Assembly (NCBI GenBank): GCA_964462675.1
Contig: CAYWYS010000013.1
Coordinates: 5,867-69,866 of the forward strand
Length of the DNA stretch: 64,000 bases
Origin: XN24 sp964462675
GTDB lineage: Bacteria > Pseudomonadota > Gammaproteobacteria > Steroidobacterales > XN24
Direction of reading: 5' to 3'
The notes under the pieces are model-generated. The model ran no database searches, had not been told where the DNA came from, and worked only from the letters and a program-made list of their open reading frames with translations. Below are positions 40,580 to 49,052 of this stretch, piece by piece; within the stretch, counting starts at the first letter, position 1; each line of letters opens with the position of its first letter. Position numbers and translations under genes: made by a program.

Positions 40580-40981
40580 CTAGCGCAACGCCACCCGCAT
40601 CGACACCAGCACCGTCAGCGCGCCCCAGGGCGACGCCTCCGGCGCAATGCGCGCCACCCGTGCCTGTAGCGACACGCCCTGCCCCATCAGCCGCGCCAGC
40701 GGGCCGTTCTCGCCGCGCGGCACGTAGCCGATCTTGCGGCCTTGCGCCTCGATGCGGATCGCGTGCGCATCAAAGGGATTGTCCGGCTCCGCCACCAGCG
40801 TGAGCGGCTCGCCGGGTTGCAGCTCCTCGAGCAGCTCCGGCCCGTCGTAGTACGGCAAGCCCGCCACTGCGAACTCGTTGAGTTCGTACTCGGCGACGCC
40901 GCTCGTGATCGACGGCACGCCGAGCATCGGCAGGGCCATCAAGCCTTGCAGGAAATCGCGACGCGGCTGGGCGGATGACAT
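40580..40981 (-). CDS. HIRAN-domain protein with Tat-like signal
   Basis: 133 residues. RRDFLQGLMALPMLGVPSI at residues 7-25 resembles a twin-arginine signal. The rest is a HIRAN domain: FAVAGLPYYDGPELLEELQP, LTLVAEPDNPFDAHAIRIEA and KIGYVPRGENGPLARLM. HIRAN domains are usually DNA-binding modules of helicases, so a predicted exported single-domain form is unusual; stand-alone bacterial cases are known but uncharacterised. Confidence 0.8.
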   Translation of the reverse strand: MSSAQPRRDFLQGLMALPMLGVPSITSGVAEYELNEFAVAGLPYYDGPELLEELQPGEPLTLVAEPDNPFDAHAIRIEAQGRKIGYVPRGENGPLARLMGQGVSLQARVARIAPEASPWGALTVLVSMRVALR

Positions 40982-41106
40982 CGGCGCCTCCTTGACGATG
41001 CAATGACGCGGGCCCTTGCCCGATTACATGGTAGCGCCGTGCTGGCTCAGCAGATGAGCCTGCAGGATATGCAGCACGCGATGGCCAGGCCGTCTCGAAG
41101 CCGGGG

Positions 41107-41421
41107 TCAGGCAAACGGATCGACCAGGCGGACGCCAGTACCGGCGAAGTCGAGGGCATTGCGCGTGACGACCGCGAGGTCATGAATCAAGGCCGTTGCC
41201 GCGATGAACTTGTCCAGGGAATGCTCCGGATGCGGCGCGCGCAGGTGGCCCCACAGCTGTGCGACGTCTGCGTCGACCGGCAAGATCATGTCTGCATAGT
41301 TCGCCAGCGTCGCGTCGAGCCAGCGCTCGCGCCGGATTCGACCGAGGAATCTTCTCACGCCTGCATTGGCGCGCGCCCCCTTGCGCGCCTCGCTGACGAC
41401 GTTCGTATCAAGCAAATACAT
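41107..41421 (-). CDS. FitB-like PIN toxin with internal deletion
   Basis: 104 residues from the ATG at 41421, against about 139 for the family. MYLLDTNVVSEARKGARANA starts normally, but the part that should hold the second acidic residue (the usual VTLGEI-type segment and following helix) is missing: RRFLGRIRRERW joins directly to LDATLANYADMILPVDADV. The third and fourth acidic positions (HSLDKFIAATALIHDL, VTRNALDF) remain. The frame is kept, but the catalytic centre is probably incomplete. It overlaps the antitoxin gene by 14 bases. Confidence 0.78.
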   Translation of the reverse strand: MYLLDTNVVSEARKGARANAGVRRFLGRIRRERWLDATLANYADMILPVDADVAQLWGHLRAPHPEHSLDKFIAATALIHDLAVVTRNALDFAGTGVRLVDPFA

Positions 41422-41641
41422 CGGGCGCCCGCTCGCCCGACACGCGCTCGAAGTCCTCGTCCCGGCCGACGTCGGGAATCTTTGCGAGCGCCTCGGCCAG
41501 GTTGCGTCGCCGGGTCTTGCCAAGCGCCTCCTCGAGGATGGCACGATGCTCGGCCTCGGCGCTGCGACCATGGCGCACAGCCCGCGCCTTGAGCGCGCGC
41601 ACCACGCGTTCGTCGAGGTTCCGAACCACAAGACTGCTCAT
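41408..41641 (-). CDS. FitA-like ribbon-helix-helix antitoxin
   Basis: 77 residues. MSSLVVRNLDERVVRALKAR and HGRSAEAEHRAILEEAL match the FitA/Arc-type fold of antitoxins that pair with FitB PIN toxins. The C-terminal part (DFERVSGERAPDVFA) would bind the toxin. It looks intact even though the partner toxin has lost a central segment. The following 235 bases (41642-41876) show no gene. Confidence 0.82.
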   Translation of the reverse strand: MSSLVVRNLDERVVRALKARAVRHGRSAEAEHRAILEEALGKTRRRNLAEALAKIPDVGRDEDFERVSGERAPDVFA

Positions 41642-41876
41642 TGCAGGCCGCTTCGATTGCCGCGAGTGATAGCAATGATATCAGCATGGATTCGCGAACT
41701 TGGCAAGCCTGCAAATCGGGCCTGGCCGCGTAGAAATCACCCTCGCGGTGAACCACGGGTGCGCCTTGCTTGGCCATGCAGCTCGGTGGCGGGCCATCCA
41801 TGGCCCCGGCGCAAGGCCCGTCACGTCCGGGTGACGAGGCCAGTATCGGGGCCGCAAGGCTCACGGGGTGAGCCCG

Positions 41877-42257
41877 TTATCCGTCGCTCCCCTGCCGGGA
41901 CCCGATGTGCTGGCGGCCGATGTCGGCGATGCTGCCGGCGCCCACCTGGCCCATGACCATCGCCAGTTCCGCCTTCAGCATCTCCAGGACTTTCTCTACG
42001 CCCGGCTGGCCGAACGCCGCCAGGCCCCAGACATAGGCGCGACCGACACACACCGCATCGGCGCCGAGGGCCAGGGCCTTGAAGATGTCGGTACCGCTGC
42101 AGCAGCCCATTGCCGACGACGACACCGGCCTGGGCCGATATCTCGTCCAGGTCGAGCTGCACCCACGGGATGTCTTGAGCTTGTACCGGCCCAGGGTCTC
42201 AACCACGGCTTCGCCGATCGCTTTTCGTGCCTCCTCGCCTTCGATCTCGAAATACAC
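41877..42257 (-). pseudogene. 3'-end fragment of an FMN-dependent alpha-hydroxy-acid dehydrogenase, frameshifted
   Basis: SGTDIFKALALGADAVCVGR and AYVWGLAAFGQPGVEKVLEM are the C-terminal end of the lactate/glycolate oxidase family. Just upstream the frame is broken: DEISAQAGVVVGNG continues in a different frame across 42104-42160. No start, flavin-binding core or catalytic histidine region is present. Nothing recognisable was found in 42258-42400. Confidence 0.6.
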
Positions 42258-42400
42258 ACTGAAGCTGGCGCAATTCGATCAGCAGCAGAAATTCTGCCGC
42301 GCCAGTATCCCCTGCTCTGCAGGTCGGCAAACGCCATGTCGAGCCTGTCGCAATCCGTCAGACGCGACCAACGCTGCTCGGCCCGGCGTCGCTTCTCGAG

Positions 42401-42583
42401 TCACTCGGCGACCATGGACTCGATGAAGTCCGTCCATTCCTCGTCAGTCACATCGGGCTGGGGATCAAGGTCCGGCCAGTCATTATAGGCAGCGTAGTCG
42501 ATGATGAACGCCTCGTCGGGGAACCCCTGGGCGACCAGGTGATCGACCATTTTCCGAGTGACTTTCCGAATTTCCTTGTTCAT
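42401..42583 (-). CDS. Small hypothetical protein
   Basis: 60 residues from the ATG at 42583. MNKEIRKVTRKMVDHLVAQG begins basic; the C-terminal half is acidic (DPQPDVTDEEWTDFIESMV). The charge split and size resemble small antitoxins or regulatory proteins, but I recognise no family, and it has no adjacent partner. It is preceded by a GGGGGC-like sequence at moderate distance. It may be a real small gene in the region between the dehydrogenase fragment and the SNF2 gene. Confidence 0.4.
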   Translation of the reverse strand: MNKEIRKVTRKMVDHLVAQGFPDEAFIIDYAAYNDWPDLDPQPDVTDEEWTDFIESMVAE

Positions 42584-42761
42584 TTTTGCCCCCAATTCGG
42601 GCGTGACTCATGGATTGCGGATGTCAGTAATTGGCGGACCCTCGCAGACTACGCAATGGGCTGAGCTAAGCCGAGCTCAGCTGGATAGATCTGTTATGCC
42701 CTCCTGGTCGACCCTGCCATCCAAAATCCCGTAAGCTGATGACCCCATTTGCATCGACGCC

Positions 42762-45458
42762 ATGCCCGCCATCCGTCTGACCCCGCAGGGGCACCTCCAC
42801 TGGGAGACCGGAGACGACCCGGCCTCCAAAGCACTCGTCTCCCTGGATGAAGCCTTCGGCAACGACTGGCGCGAGGGGCTGTTTGTGCTCGGGGTGCGCA
42901 AGCGCGTGCTCCACGAATGGCCCACACTCGCATTCTGGCAGGACTATAGCCGGCGCTACCTGACGGCGCTCTGCCACCTGCCGGGCGACTCGGAGACCAT
43001 CGCTGTCGAACCACCGACACCAGCCGAGTTGGATTCCCGGGTGCTGACGGCACCGCCAATGACCGGGGGCGAGTACCTCTCCGCCGCGACACTGGACCGG
43101 ATCTGGGGCGCGCTGGACCGCTGGGCGGTGGAGACGATCGACGCTCAAGGAGGCCTCGCCGCCTTCCTCGCCGACCGCGCGCCGGAGTGGCATCAGGTCG
43201 GCCGCGTCTGCTTTCATCTCGCAGAGAACCGGAACGACCCCGATTTCCCGTTCGCCTTTCTGGCGACCTATGCGACCGGGTTCGGGGCGGGCGGGCAGCT
43301 CCGCCATCTGCCGCTGCGGGAGGCGCTCCAGCAGTATGCGGGCACCAAGAACAAGGCTGCGCTGATCCGCCTTCTGACGCCCGTTCACGAAGCCGCGAAG
43401 CGCTGCGACTGGGTCGGGCAGATGGTGGAGAACGGGCAGGTCTATCAGCCGCTAGCCTGGCGACCGCCCCAAGCCTACGCCTTTTTGAATGCGATCCCGA
43501 CGCTCGAAGAGGCGGGCCTCGCGGTCCGGGTACCCGACTGGTGGAAGCAGCGCCCTCGCCCGAGGGTTGCGGTGACCATCGGGCAAAGCCCGGCATCGAG
43601 GCTCGGGCTCGATGCCCTGCTCGACTTCGATGCTCATGTCGCCCTCGGCGACCAGCGGCTCACGAAGGCCGAACTGAAGGCACTGCTTGCCGGAGCGGAT
43701 GGCCCGGCGGGGCTCGTCTTCCTCAAGGGCCGGTGGGTCGAGGTCGATCGCGAGCGGCTCGACCAGGCTATCGAACACTGGCAGCGGATCGAAGCCCAGG
43801 CGAAAAACGGACAGATCTCGTTCATCGAGGGAATGCGCCTCCTGGCCGGCGCCCCCGCCGACCTGCGGGAGGACGAAGCGGCGGAATCGGCCCGCGCCTG
43901 GGCGCACGTCGAGGCCGGTGAGGCGATGCGACGCATCCTGGCCGATCTGCGGGAGCCGGGGCGTCTGCCGGATTCCTCGATCGGCCCCAGGAGCGGTGTC
44001 CGGGCCACGCTTCGACCCTATCAACTGGAGGGGGTGCGCTGGCTCGACCTGCTGACGAACCTGGGACTCGGGGCCTGCCTTGCCGACGACATGGGCCTCG
44101 GCAAGACCTTGCAGGTTCTGGCGCTGCTGGCGCACCGCCGTCATCGGCGGTCGGGTGGTCGGCGGCCGTCGCTGCTCATCGTCCCCGCGTCGCTGCTCGG
44201 GAACTGGCAGCAGGAAGCCGAGCGGTTCACACCGAGACTGAGGCTCATGTTGCTCCATCCCGCCATGACGCCGCGCGACACGCTCGAGGCGATTGCGGCT
44301 TCGCCCGAGGAGGGTCTGAGGCATTACGACCTGGTGGTCACGACCTACGCCATGCTGACGCGCCAGGAGTGGCTGACCGCGCTCGACTGGCGCCTCGCCA
44401 TCCTCGACGAGGCCCAGGCGATCAAGAACTCCGAGACCCGCCAGAGCCGGGCGGTGAGACGGCTCAAGGCAGATGCCCGGGTTGCGCTGACAGGTACGCC
44501 TGTCGAAAACCGGCTGGGCGATCTCTGGTCGCTGTTCGACTTCCTCAATCCGGGCCTGCTCGGTTCGCCCGCCGCCTTCAAGGCCTTCGTCAAGGCGATG
44601 GAGGCGCGCGTCGAAGAGCGCTATGCGCCGCTTCGCCGCCTGGTCGGGCCCTATATCCTGCGGCGACTGAAGACCGACCGCTCGATCATCGCCGACCTGC
44701 CCGAGAAAACCGAGACCCCCCTCTATTGCGGCCTGAGCAAACCGCAGGTCAGACTGTATGAGCGAGCGGTGCGCGCTATGGAGAGCGCCCTGGAGCAGGT
44801 CGATGGCGACATGGCGCGGCGCGGCCTGGTGCTGCAGACCCTGATGCGACTCAAGCAGATCTGCAACCACCCCAGCCAGTCGACCGGCGACGGCGTATAC
44901 AGGGCGGCAGACAGCGGCAAGTTCCAGCGGGTGGCGGAGATCTGCGAGGAACTGGCGGAACGGCAGGAGAAGGTGCTGGTCTTCACGCAGTTTCGGGAAA
45001 TCATCGAGCCCCTGGCCGCGCACCTCCAGGCGGTCTTCGGACGCCCCGGACTGATGCTGCACGGCGGCACCAGCGTCAAGCGGCGCCGCGAACTCGTCGA
45101 GCAGTTCCAGGACGAGGACGGCCCGCCGTTCTTCATCCTCTCGCTCAAGGCGGGCGGCACGGGTCTCAACCTGACTGCCGCCTCGCACGTCATCCACTTC
45201 GACCGCTGGTGGAATCCGGCGGTTGAGAACCAGGCGACCGATCGCGTCTTTCGCATCGGCCAGAAGCGCAACGTCTTCGTGCACAAGTTCATCACGACCG
45301 GCACCGTCGAAGAGCGCATCGACGCCCTGATCGAGGAGAAACGCGAGTTGGCCGAACAACTGTTGAGCGGTGACGGCGGCGAGGTCAGATTGACCGAGCT
45401 CCCCGACGACCAGATCCTCCAACTCGTCCGCCTGGATGCCACTCGAGCCGCGATCTGA
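42762..45458 (+). CDS. SNF2-family helicase
   Basis: 898 residues. The N-terminal 400 residues are the SNF2-associated bacterial region. The ATPase core follows: RPYQLEGVRWLDLL, Walker A DDMGLGKTLQVLALL, SLLIVPASLLGNW, Walker B AILDEAQAIKN, LTGTPVENRL, then the second lobe with KVLVFTQFREI, LSLKAGGTGLNLTAA, WWNPAVENQATDRVFRIGQ and VHKFI. It is a double-stranded-DNA translocase of the HepA/RapA-like type. A SWIM zinc-finger gene starts 11 bases downstream; the two are a recurrent bacterial pair. Its function in repair, transcription or defence is not established. Confidence 0.9.
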   Translation: MPAIRLTPQGHLHWETGDDPASKALVSLDEAFGNDWREGLFVLGVRKRVLHEWPTLAFWQDYSRRYLTALCHLPGDSETIAVEPPTPAELDSRVLTAPPMTGGEYLSAATLDRIWGALDRWAVETIDAQGGLAAFLADRAPEWHQVGRVCFHLAENRNDPDFPFAFLATYATGFGAGGQLRHLPLREALQQYAGTKNKAALIRLLTPVHEAAKRCDWVGQMVENGQVYQPLAWRPPQAYAFLNAIPTLEEAGLAVRVPDWWKQRPRPRVAVTIGQSPASRLGLDALLDFDAHVALGDQRLTKAELKALLAGADGPAGLVFLKGRWVEVDRERLDQAIEHWQRIEAQAKNGQISFIEGMRLLAGAPADLREDEAAESARAWAHVEAGEAMRRILADLREPGRLPDSSIGPRSGVRATLRPYQLEGVRWLDLLTNLGLGACLADDMGLGKTLQVLALLAHRRHRRSGGRRPSLLIVPASLLGNWQQEAERFTPRLRLMLLHPAMTPRDTLEAIAASPEEGLRHYDLVVTTYAMLTRQEWLTALDWRLAILDEAQAIKNSETRQSRAVRRLKADARVALTGTPVENRLGDLWSLFDFLNPGLLGSPAAFKAFVKAMEARVEERYAPLRRLVGPYILRRLKTDRSIIADLPEKTETPLYCGLSKPQVRLYERAVRAMESALEQVDGDMARRGLVLQTLMRLKQICNHPSQSTGDGVYRAADSGKFQRVAEICEELAERQEKVLVFTQFREIIEPLAAHLQAVFGRPGLMLHGGTSVKRRRELVEQFQDEDGPPFFILSLKAGGTGLNLTAASHVIHFDRWWNPAVENQATDRVFRIGQKRNVFVHKFITTGTVEERIDALIEEKRELAEQLLSGDGGEVRLTELPDDQILQLVRLDATRAAI

Positions 45459-45469
45459 GGAGTTGACGA

Positions 45470-46393
45470 ATGGGTTGGGGTTATGAAGGCGGCTTTCCCA
45501 GGTACATCCCGGCCGCCGAGCGGCGCAAGAAGGCCGGAAAACAGGTGGAGAAGCTCCGCAAACAAGGCAGGGCGATCGAGCCGGTAACCATCGAGCGCCG
45601 CGCGATCGCCGGCAGCGTCTGGGGCAAGGGCTGGTGCAAGCACCTGGAATCGTTTTCCGATTACGAGAATCGGCTGCCACGCGGCCGCGCCTATGTCCGC
45701 AACGGCTCGGTCTGTCACATGGAGATTCACCAGGGACGTATCGAGGCCCTGGTGAGCGGCAGCCGGATGTACATCGTCAACATCGAGATCCGGACGCTCA
45801 AGCCCGCGGCCTGGCAATCGATCAAGGCCCGTTGTACCGGGCAGATCGGCTCCATGCTCGAACTCCTCCAGGGCAGGCTCTCGAACGAGGTCATGGCGGT
45901 CGTGACCGACCGTGAGACGGGCCTCTTTCCACGCCCCGGCGAGATGAAATTCGAATGCTCCTGCCCCGACTGGGCAACAATGTGCAAACACGTCGCGGCC
46001 GTGCTGTACGGTGTCGGCAACCGGCTGGACGGCCGCCCCGGACTACTGTTCACGCTTCGCGGTGTCGACGCCGACGAACTGATCGCCGAAGAGCTTGCCC
46101 TGCCCGCCGCGTCCGGCCCGGACTCGCCGACACTCTCGGAGGAGCATATCGGGAGCATCTTCGGAATCGACCTGGATTCACCGGTCTCGCCGGCGAAGCC
46201 GCCGCCCCGGCTTCGACCGACCGGCAGGTCCGTCGCCCGCCTGCGGCGGCAGATGGGCGATACCGTTCCCGAATTCGCACGCCGTCTCGGCGTCTCAAGC
46301 TCCACGGTCTATCGCTGGGAGTCGACGGAAGGTCGTCTGAAACTGAAGCCGCGGATACTGGCAGCACTGGCCGAGCTGAGCCGGAAAGCCTGA
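45470..46393 (+). CDS. SWIM zinc-finger protein with C-terminal XRE-type HTH
   Basis: 307 residues. Residues 20-60 and 60-150 carry WGKGWCKHLESFSDYENRLP and RVYVRNG-type segments (RAYVRNGSVCH). The SWIM motif is FECSCPDWATMCKHVAAVLYG, that is CxC then CxH, near residue 165. The C-terminal 55 residues, RSVARLRRQMGDTVPEFARR and LGVSSSTVYRWES, are an XRE-like helix-turn-helix. SWIM domains bind DNA or proteins; the added HTH suggests site recognition for the SNF2 translocase encoded 11 bases upstream. Confidence 0.85.
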   Translation: MGWGYEGGFPRYIPAAERRKKAGKQVEKLRKQGRAIEPVTIERRAIAGSVWGKGWCKHLESFSDYENRLPRGRAYVRNGSVCHMEIHQGRIEALVSGSRMYIVNIEIRTLKPAAWQSIKARCTGQIGSMLELLQGRLSNEVMAVVTDRETGLFPRPGEMKFECSCPDWATMCKHVAAVLYGVGNRLDGRPGLLFTLRGVDADELIAEELALPAASGPDSPTLSEEHIGSIFGIDLDSPVSPAKPPPRLRPTGRSVARLRRQMGDTVPEFARRLGVSSSTVYRWESTEGRLKLKPRILAALAELSRKA

Positions 46394-46441
46394 AAAAGCT
46401 GGCGCCCGACTTTTGGCTGAAAACGAGCATACCCGCCGCAT

Positions 46442-46723
46442 TTACTTCCGGTCCCGGCCCCTGGGCTCGGCCTTGCCCTGGGCGCGCTGGCAGGCGAGAC
46501 CTTCCAGCTCCTCGACCACGCGCACAAGCGTGGCAAGCACGTGGATGTGCGGCGTGATGCCGTACGAGGCGGCAGCGCCGAAGCCGTCGACCGTGGGGCC
46601 ATCGTCAAGATTGAAGGACAGGTAGCCGGCCTCGGCATAGTTGTAGTTCGGCCCTTCGGCCAGCACGGCCAGCGGAGCCAGGGCGAGAGCGGCGAAAGCC
46701 GCGGAGATCAGTGTCGTGCGCAT
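46442..46723 (-). CDS. Truncated outer-membrane protein
   Basis: 93 residues. A signal peptide (residues 1-22, ending VLA) leads into NYNYAEAGYLSFNLDDGPTV and GFGAAASYGITPHIHVLATL, which look like the first strands of an outer-membrane barrel of about 180 residues. After residue 65 the sequence is charged and unlike a barrel (VEELEGLACQRAQGKAEPRG). The 3' part seems to be lost, so a functional porin is unlikely. Confidence 0.6.
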   Translation of the reverse strand: MRTTLISAAFAALALAPLAVLAEGPNYNYAEAGYLSFNLDDGPTVDGFGAAASYGITPHIHVLATLVRVVEELEGLACQRAQGKAEPRGRDRK

Positions 46724-46907
46724 GGGTTTTCATCCTCAAGCTGTAAGTTCAGGGACTGGTCCGGCAGCCGGACCATCCCGCCCGCCGGTGCGATACAGGG
46801 ACTGTCCTGCACCACGGTCGAGAGGATGAATCAACAACAGAAATTGCGCATGGCTCCCGTGGAGCCACGCGGCAGGACGAGAGCGCGCAGGCTCGCAGGC
46901 GGGACTG

Positions 46908-47471
46908 CTAGGCCTTCGTCACGACTTCAATCCAGGCCGCGAACACCTGCGCGAATTTCGCGAGGAAGGCGCGGGTGTCGCCCTTCTTCAGCCTGCCCTG
47001 GTCGTCGAACCAGTCGCCGACGCCGGCGAGATACATTTCCGGTTGTTGCAGCACCGGCATGTTGAGAAAGACCAGCGACTGGCGCAGGTGATGGTTCGCG
47101 CCGAATGCGCCGAGCGCACCGGGCGTCACCGAAACCACCGCGGCAGGCTTCCCGTCGAATGCGTTCTTGCCATAAGGACGCGAGGCGATATCGATGGCAT
47201 TTTTCAGCATGCCGGGCACCGAGCGGTTGTACTCCGGCGTGACGAACAGCACGGCGTCGGCGGACTTTATCACTTTGCGCAGTGCAGCCCAGGCGGCGGG
47301 CGGGTTATCGGTATCGAGATCCTGGTCGTACAGGCCGACTGCGGATAAATCGACCTCCTCGGCGGTATAGCCCGCGGGCAATTCAGCCACGATGGCGCGG
47401 GCGGCCTTGCGCGAGAAACTCCCTTTCCTGAGCGAACCGACAACAACGGCGATCTTGCGTTCATGGGTCAT
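46908..47471 (-). CDS. NADPH-dependent FMN reductase family protein
   Basis: 187 residues from the ATG at 47471. AVVVGSLRKGSFSRKAARAI is the FMN phosphate loop, ADAVLFVTPEYNRSVPGMLK with NAIDIASRP the characteristic PEYN motif, and VSVTPGALGAFGANHHLRQ a further conserved stretch. It is a flavodoxin-like NAD(P)H:quinone/azo reductase of the ChrR/YieF type and may protect against quinones or metals. It stands alone between a truncated porin gene and repeat-rich debris. Confidence 0.88.
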   Translation of the reverse strand: MTHERKIAVVVGSLRKGSFSRKAARAIVAELPAGYTAEEVDLSAVGLYDQDLDTDNPPAAWAALRKVIKSADAVLFVTPEYNRSVPGMLKNAIDIASRPYGKNAFDGKPAAVVSVTPGALGAFGANHHLRQSLVFLNMPVLQQPEMYLAGVGDWFDDQGRLKKGDTRAFLAKFAQVFAAWIEVVTKA

Positions 47472-47570
47472 GCAATGCTTCCTCTTACTGGCGTGGGGTG
47501 TCTGCGCCCGTCTTCGCAAGCTAGGTCGGGCTGGTACCGATGTCTGTTCGACGGCCGGCAGACATCGCGA

Positions 47571-47609
47571 AATCGGGGTCAGATACGCGTTGCCGCGGAA
47601 ACGCGCGCT
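47571..47609 (+). repeat. GGGGTCAGAT repeat
   Basis: AATCGGGGTCAGATACGCGT followed by TGCCGCGGAAACGCGCGCT, very close to the copy at 40541. It lies 85 bases beyond the end of the DUF2283 pseudogene. Confidence 0.85.
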
Positions 47610-47693
47610 ATCGCTGCCGGCCGAAACCGCACCGCCTCAAATCACAGGGGACCTGTCGCGGCCAGGCCGCAGGCTCAGGGGTGAACCAGCATT

Positions 47694-47913
47694 TCAGGCG
47701 GCCGCCGTTTCCACCTTCCCGGGCAAGCGGCTCAATACGAGCTTGCCCAGCGTCGACCTTCGCCGACGCATTGTCGATATCGATCCCGACCAGCTGCCCG
47801 TCCGCATCGTAATCCAGCACCACACGTTCGGAGATCTCGCGACTCTCCGCGCTCGGCCGATCTGACAGGTCGATGTACAGTGAATCTGTTTCGGGGTGGT
47901 AGCTCAGCTTCAT
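47694..47913 (-). pseudogene. DUF2283 gene with frameshift near its 3' end
   Basis: MKLSYHPETDSLYIDLSDRP and SREISERVVLDYDADGQLVG then IDIDNASAKVD form a normal DUF2283 N-terminus. The expected ending LGKLVLSRLPGKVETAAA is present in a different frame with its TGA at 47694, while the original frame runs on to 47608 in nonsense sequence. A one-base change near 47745 explains this. The paralogue at 38707 keeps that ending in frame. Confidence 0.75.
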
Positions 47914-48097
47914 GGCCGGAACCCTCGGTCGGGAAATGCATTGTGGATAGTCACTCTATCCTCGAGGGCGACTACTCTCAAGTACCGATTGCGGCCGCTT
48001 GCGCAACACTTCTCGCTCGAAAGAGCTTGTGAACATGTAAACCGCCACTGCTCCAGCGTGCAGCGGCCACGCCTCAATCTCCAGCGTCAGTATCCAA

Positions 48098-48476
48098 GGC
48101 GTTTCCAATGGGATGGACTCCTCCTCACCCACACATCGGCATCTAGGTGCCAGACTGGTGTTGTTGATTCACTAGTCAGGAGCGAGGAGGAGCCCGAGAT
48201 GGAGATTATTCGAGTCGGTGTGGACTTGGCAAAGAACGTGTTTCAGTTGCACGGCGTGGATGCGCGGGAGCAGGTGGTCTGGCAACGGAGCGTGCGCCGC
48301 GGGCGCTGGTTGATGGAGCTGCAACGGCGGGTGGCGCCGGGCGCGGAGATCGGATTGGAGGCGTGTGCCGGGGCGCACCACTGGGGGCGTGAGCTGGAGG
48401 CGCGCGGCTATCGGGTGAAGCTGATGGCGCCGCAGTTTGTGAAGCCGTACGTGAAGAGCAACAAGAGTGATCGCAA
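48098..48476 (+). mobile_element. 5' fragment of the IS110-family element
   Basis: Identical, as far as I can compare, to the left end of the complete element at 52114 and below: GGCGTTTCCAATGGGATGGA, then the leader, then the transposase start at 48199 through KSNKSDR. It stops at 48476, where unrelated sequence encoding an NYN-protein tail begins. The rest of the transposase is missing. Confidence 0.88.
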
Positions 48477-48613
48477 AGACCCTGAGCAGCACGATCGATG
48501 CGCTGTTCCAGAAACAGCTCCCGGAGAAAGAAATCGAGGCGCTGGTCAAGGCGCTCGAGAAGCACGCCCTGATCGCGATCGAGGACAAGAAGGTCAGCTA
48601 TACCTTGCCCTAG
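48477..48613 (+). pseudogene. C-terminal fragment of an NYN/OST-HTH-type protein
   Basis: From about 48482, LSSTIDALFQKQLPEKEIEA and LVKALEKHALIAIEDKKVSY, then TLP and TAG, match the tail of LabA-like NYN-domain proteins. No upstream part of the gene remains; the sequence joins directly to the truncated IS fragment, so this is a deletion junction. Confidence 0.65.
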
Positions 48614-48650
48614 CCGTCCCGGCGGTGAGCCTGCTTCACGTTGTCGTAGT

Positions 48651-49052
48651 TCATCGGGTCGGAGGCTTACGGGAAACGAGGCGCTGCATCCCGCGCCAGT
48701 CCAATTCATCGTTCACCCAAGCGTAAACAATAAACTTGGCGTCCCCGTGGTAGCGGAAAAACAGCCGGTACTGCTGGTAGAACTTTGCGCGAAACCAGTG
48801 TGTGTGGCCCTCGCCCAGGGTCGCGCCCTGGCGGTACTCCGGCCTCGAGGGGTCCCGGGGAATGATCTCGAGCGCCAGCCGGGCGATGGCCGCCAACCGC
48901 TTGGTCGCATTCTTGCGAGTGTATCCGTCAGGATCTTTGCGCTTGAGCGCCTCTACCTGCCGGATGAGCGCTTCGCACTGCTCGAGAAACAATGGGTGTG
49001 CGTACAGGGTCCAGCCATCGACCACCAGCGGGTTCGCGCCGCCCCGGGTCAC
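48651..49052 (-). CDS. YhaV-family toxin with altered C-terminus
   Basis: 133 residues. VVDGWTLYAHPLFLEQCEAL, KDPDGYTRKNATKRLAAIAR and HWFRAKFYQQYRLFFRYHGD, then IVYAWVNDE, match YhaV toxins. YhaV normally continues with a conserved segment of about 30 residues after WVNDE (with YGKKTDAY-like sequence). Here it ends in LDWRGMQRLVSRKPPTR, so the last part has been replaced at about 48710. Activity is doubtful. It overlaps the DUF2442 gene by four bases. Confidence 0.75.
   Translation of the reverse strand: MTRGGANPLVVDGWTLYAHPLFLEQCEALIRQVEALKRKDPDGYTRKNATKRLAAIARLALEIIPRDPSRPEYRQGATLGEGHTHWFRAKFYQQYRLFFRYHGDAKFIVYAWVNDELDWRGMQRLVSRKPPTR

Noticed and set aside
42600..42761. Possible small gene or regulatory RNA before the SNF2 gene
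   Set aside because: There is only a short GAGCT-rich inverted motif near 42662-42682; no open frame or recognisable structure.
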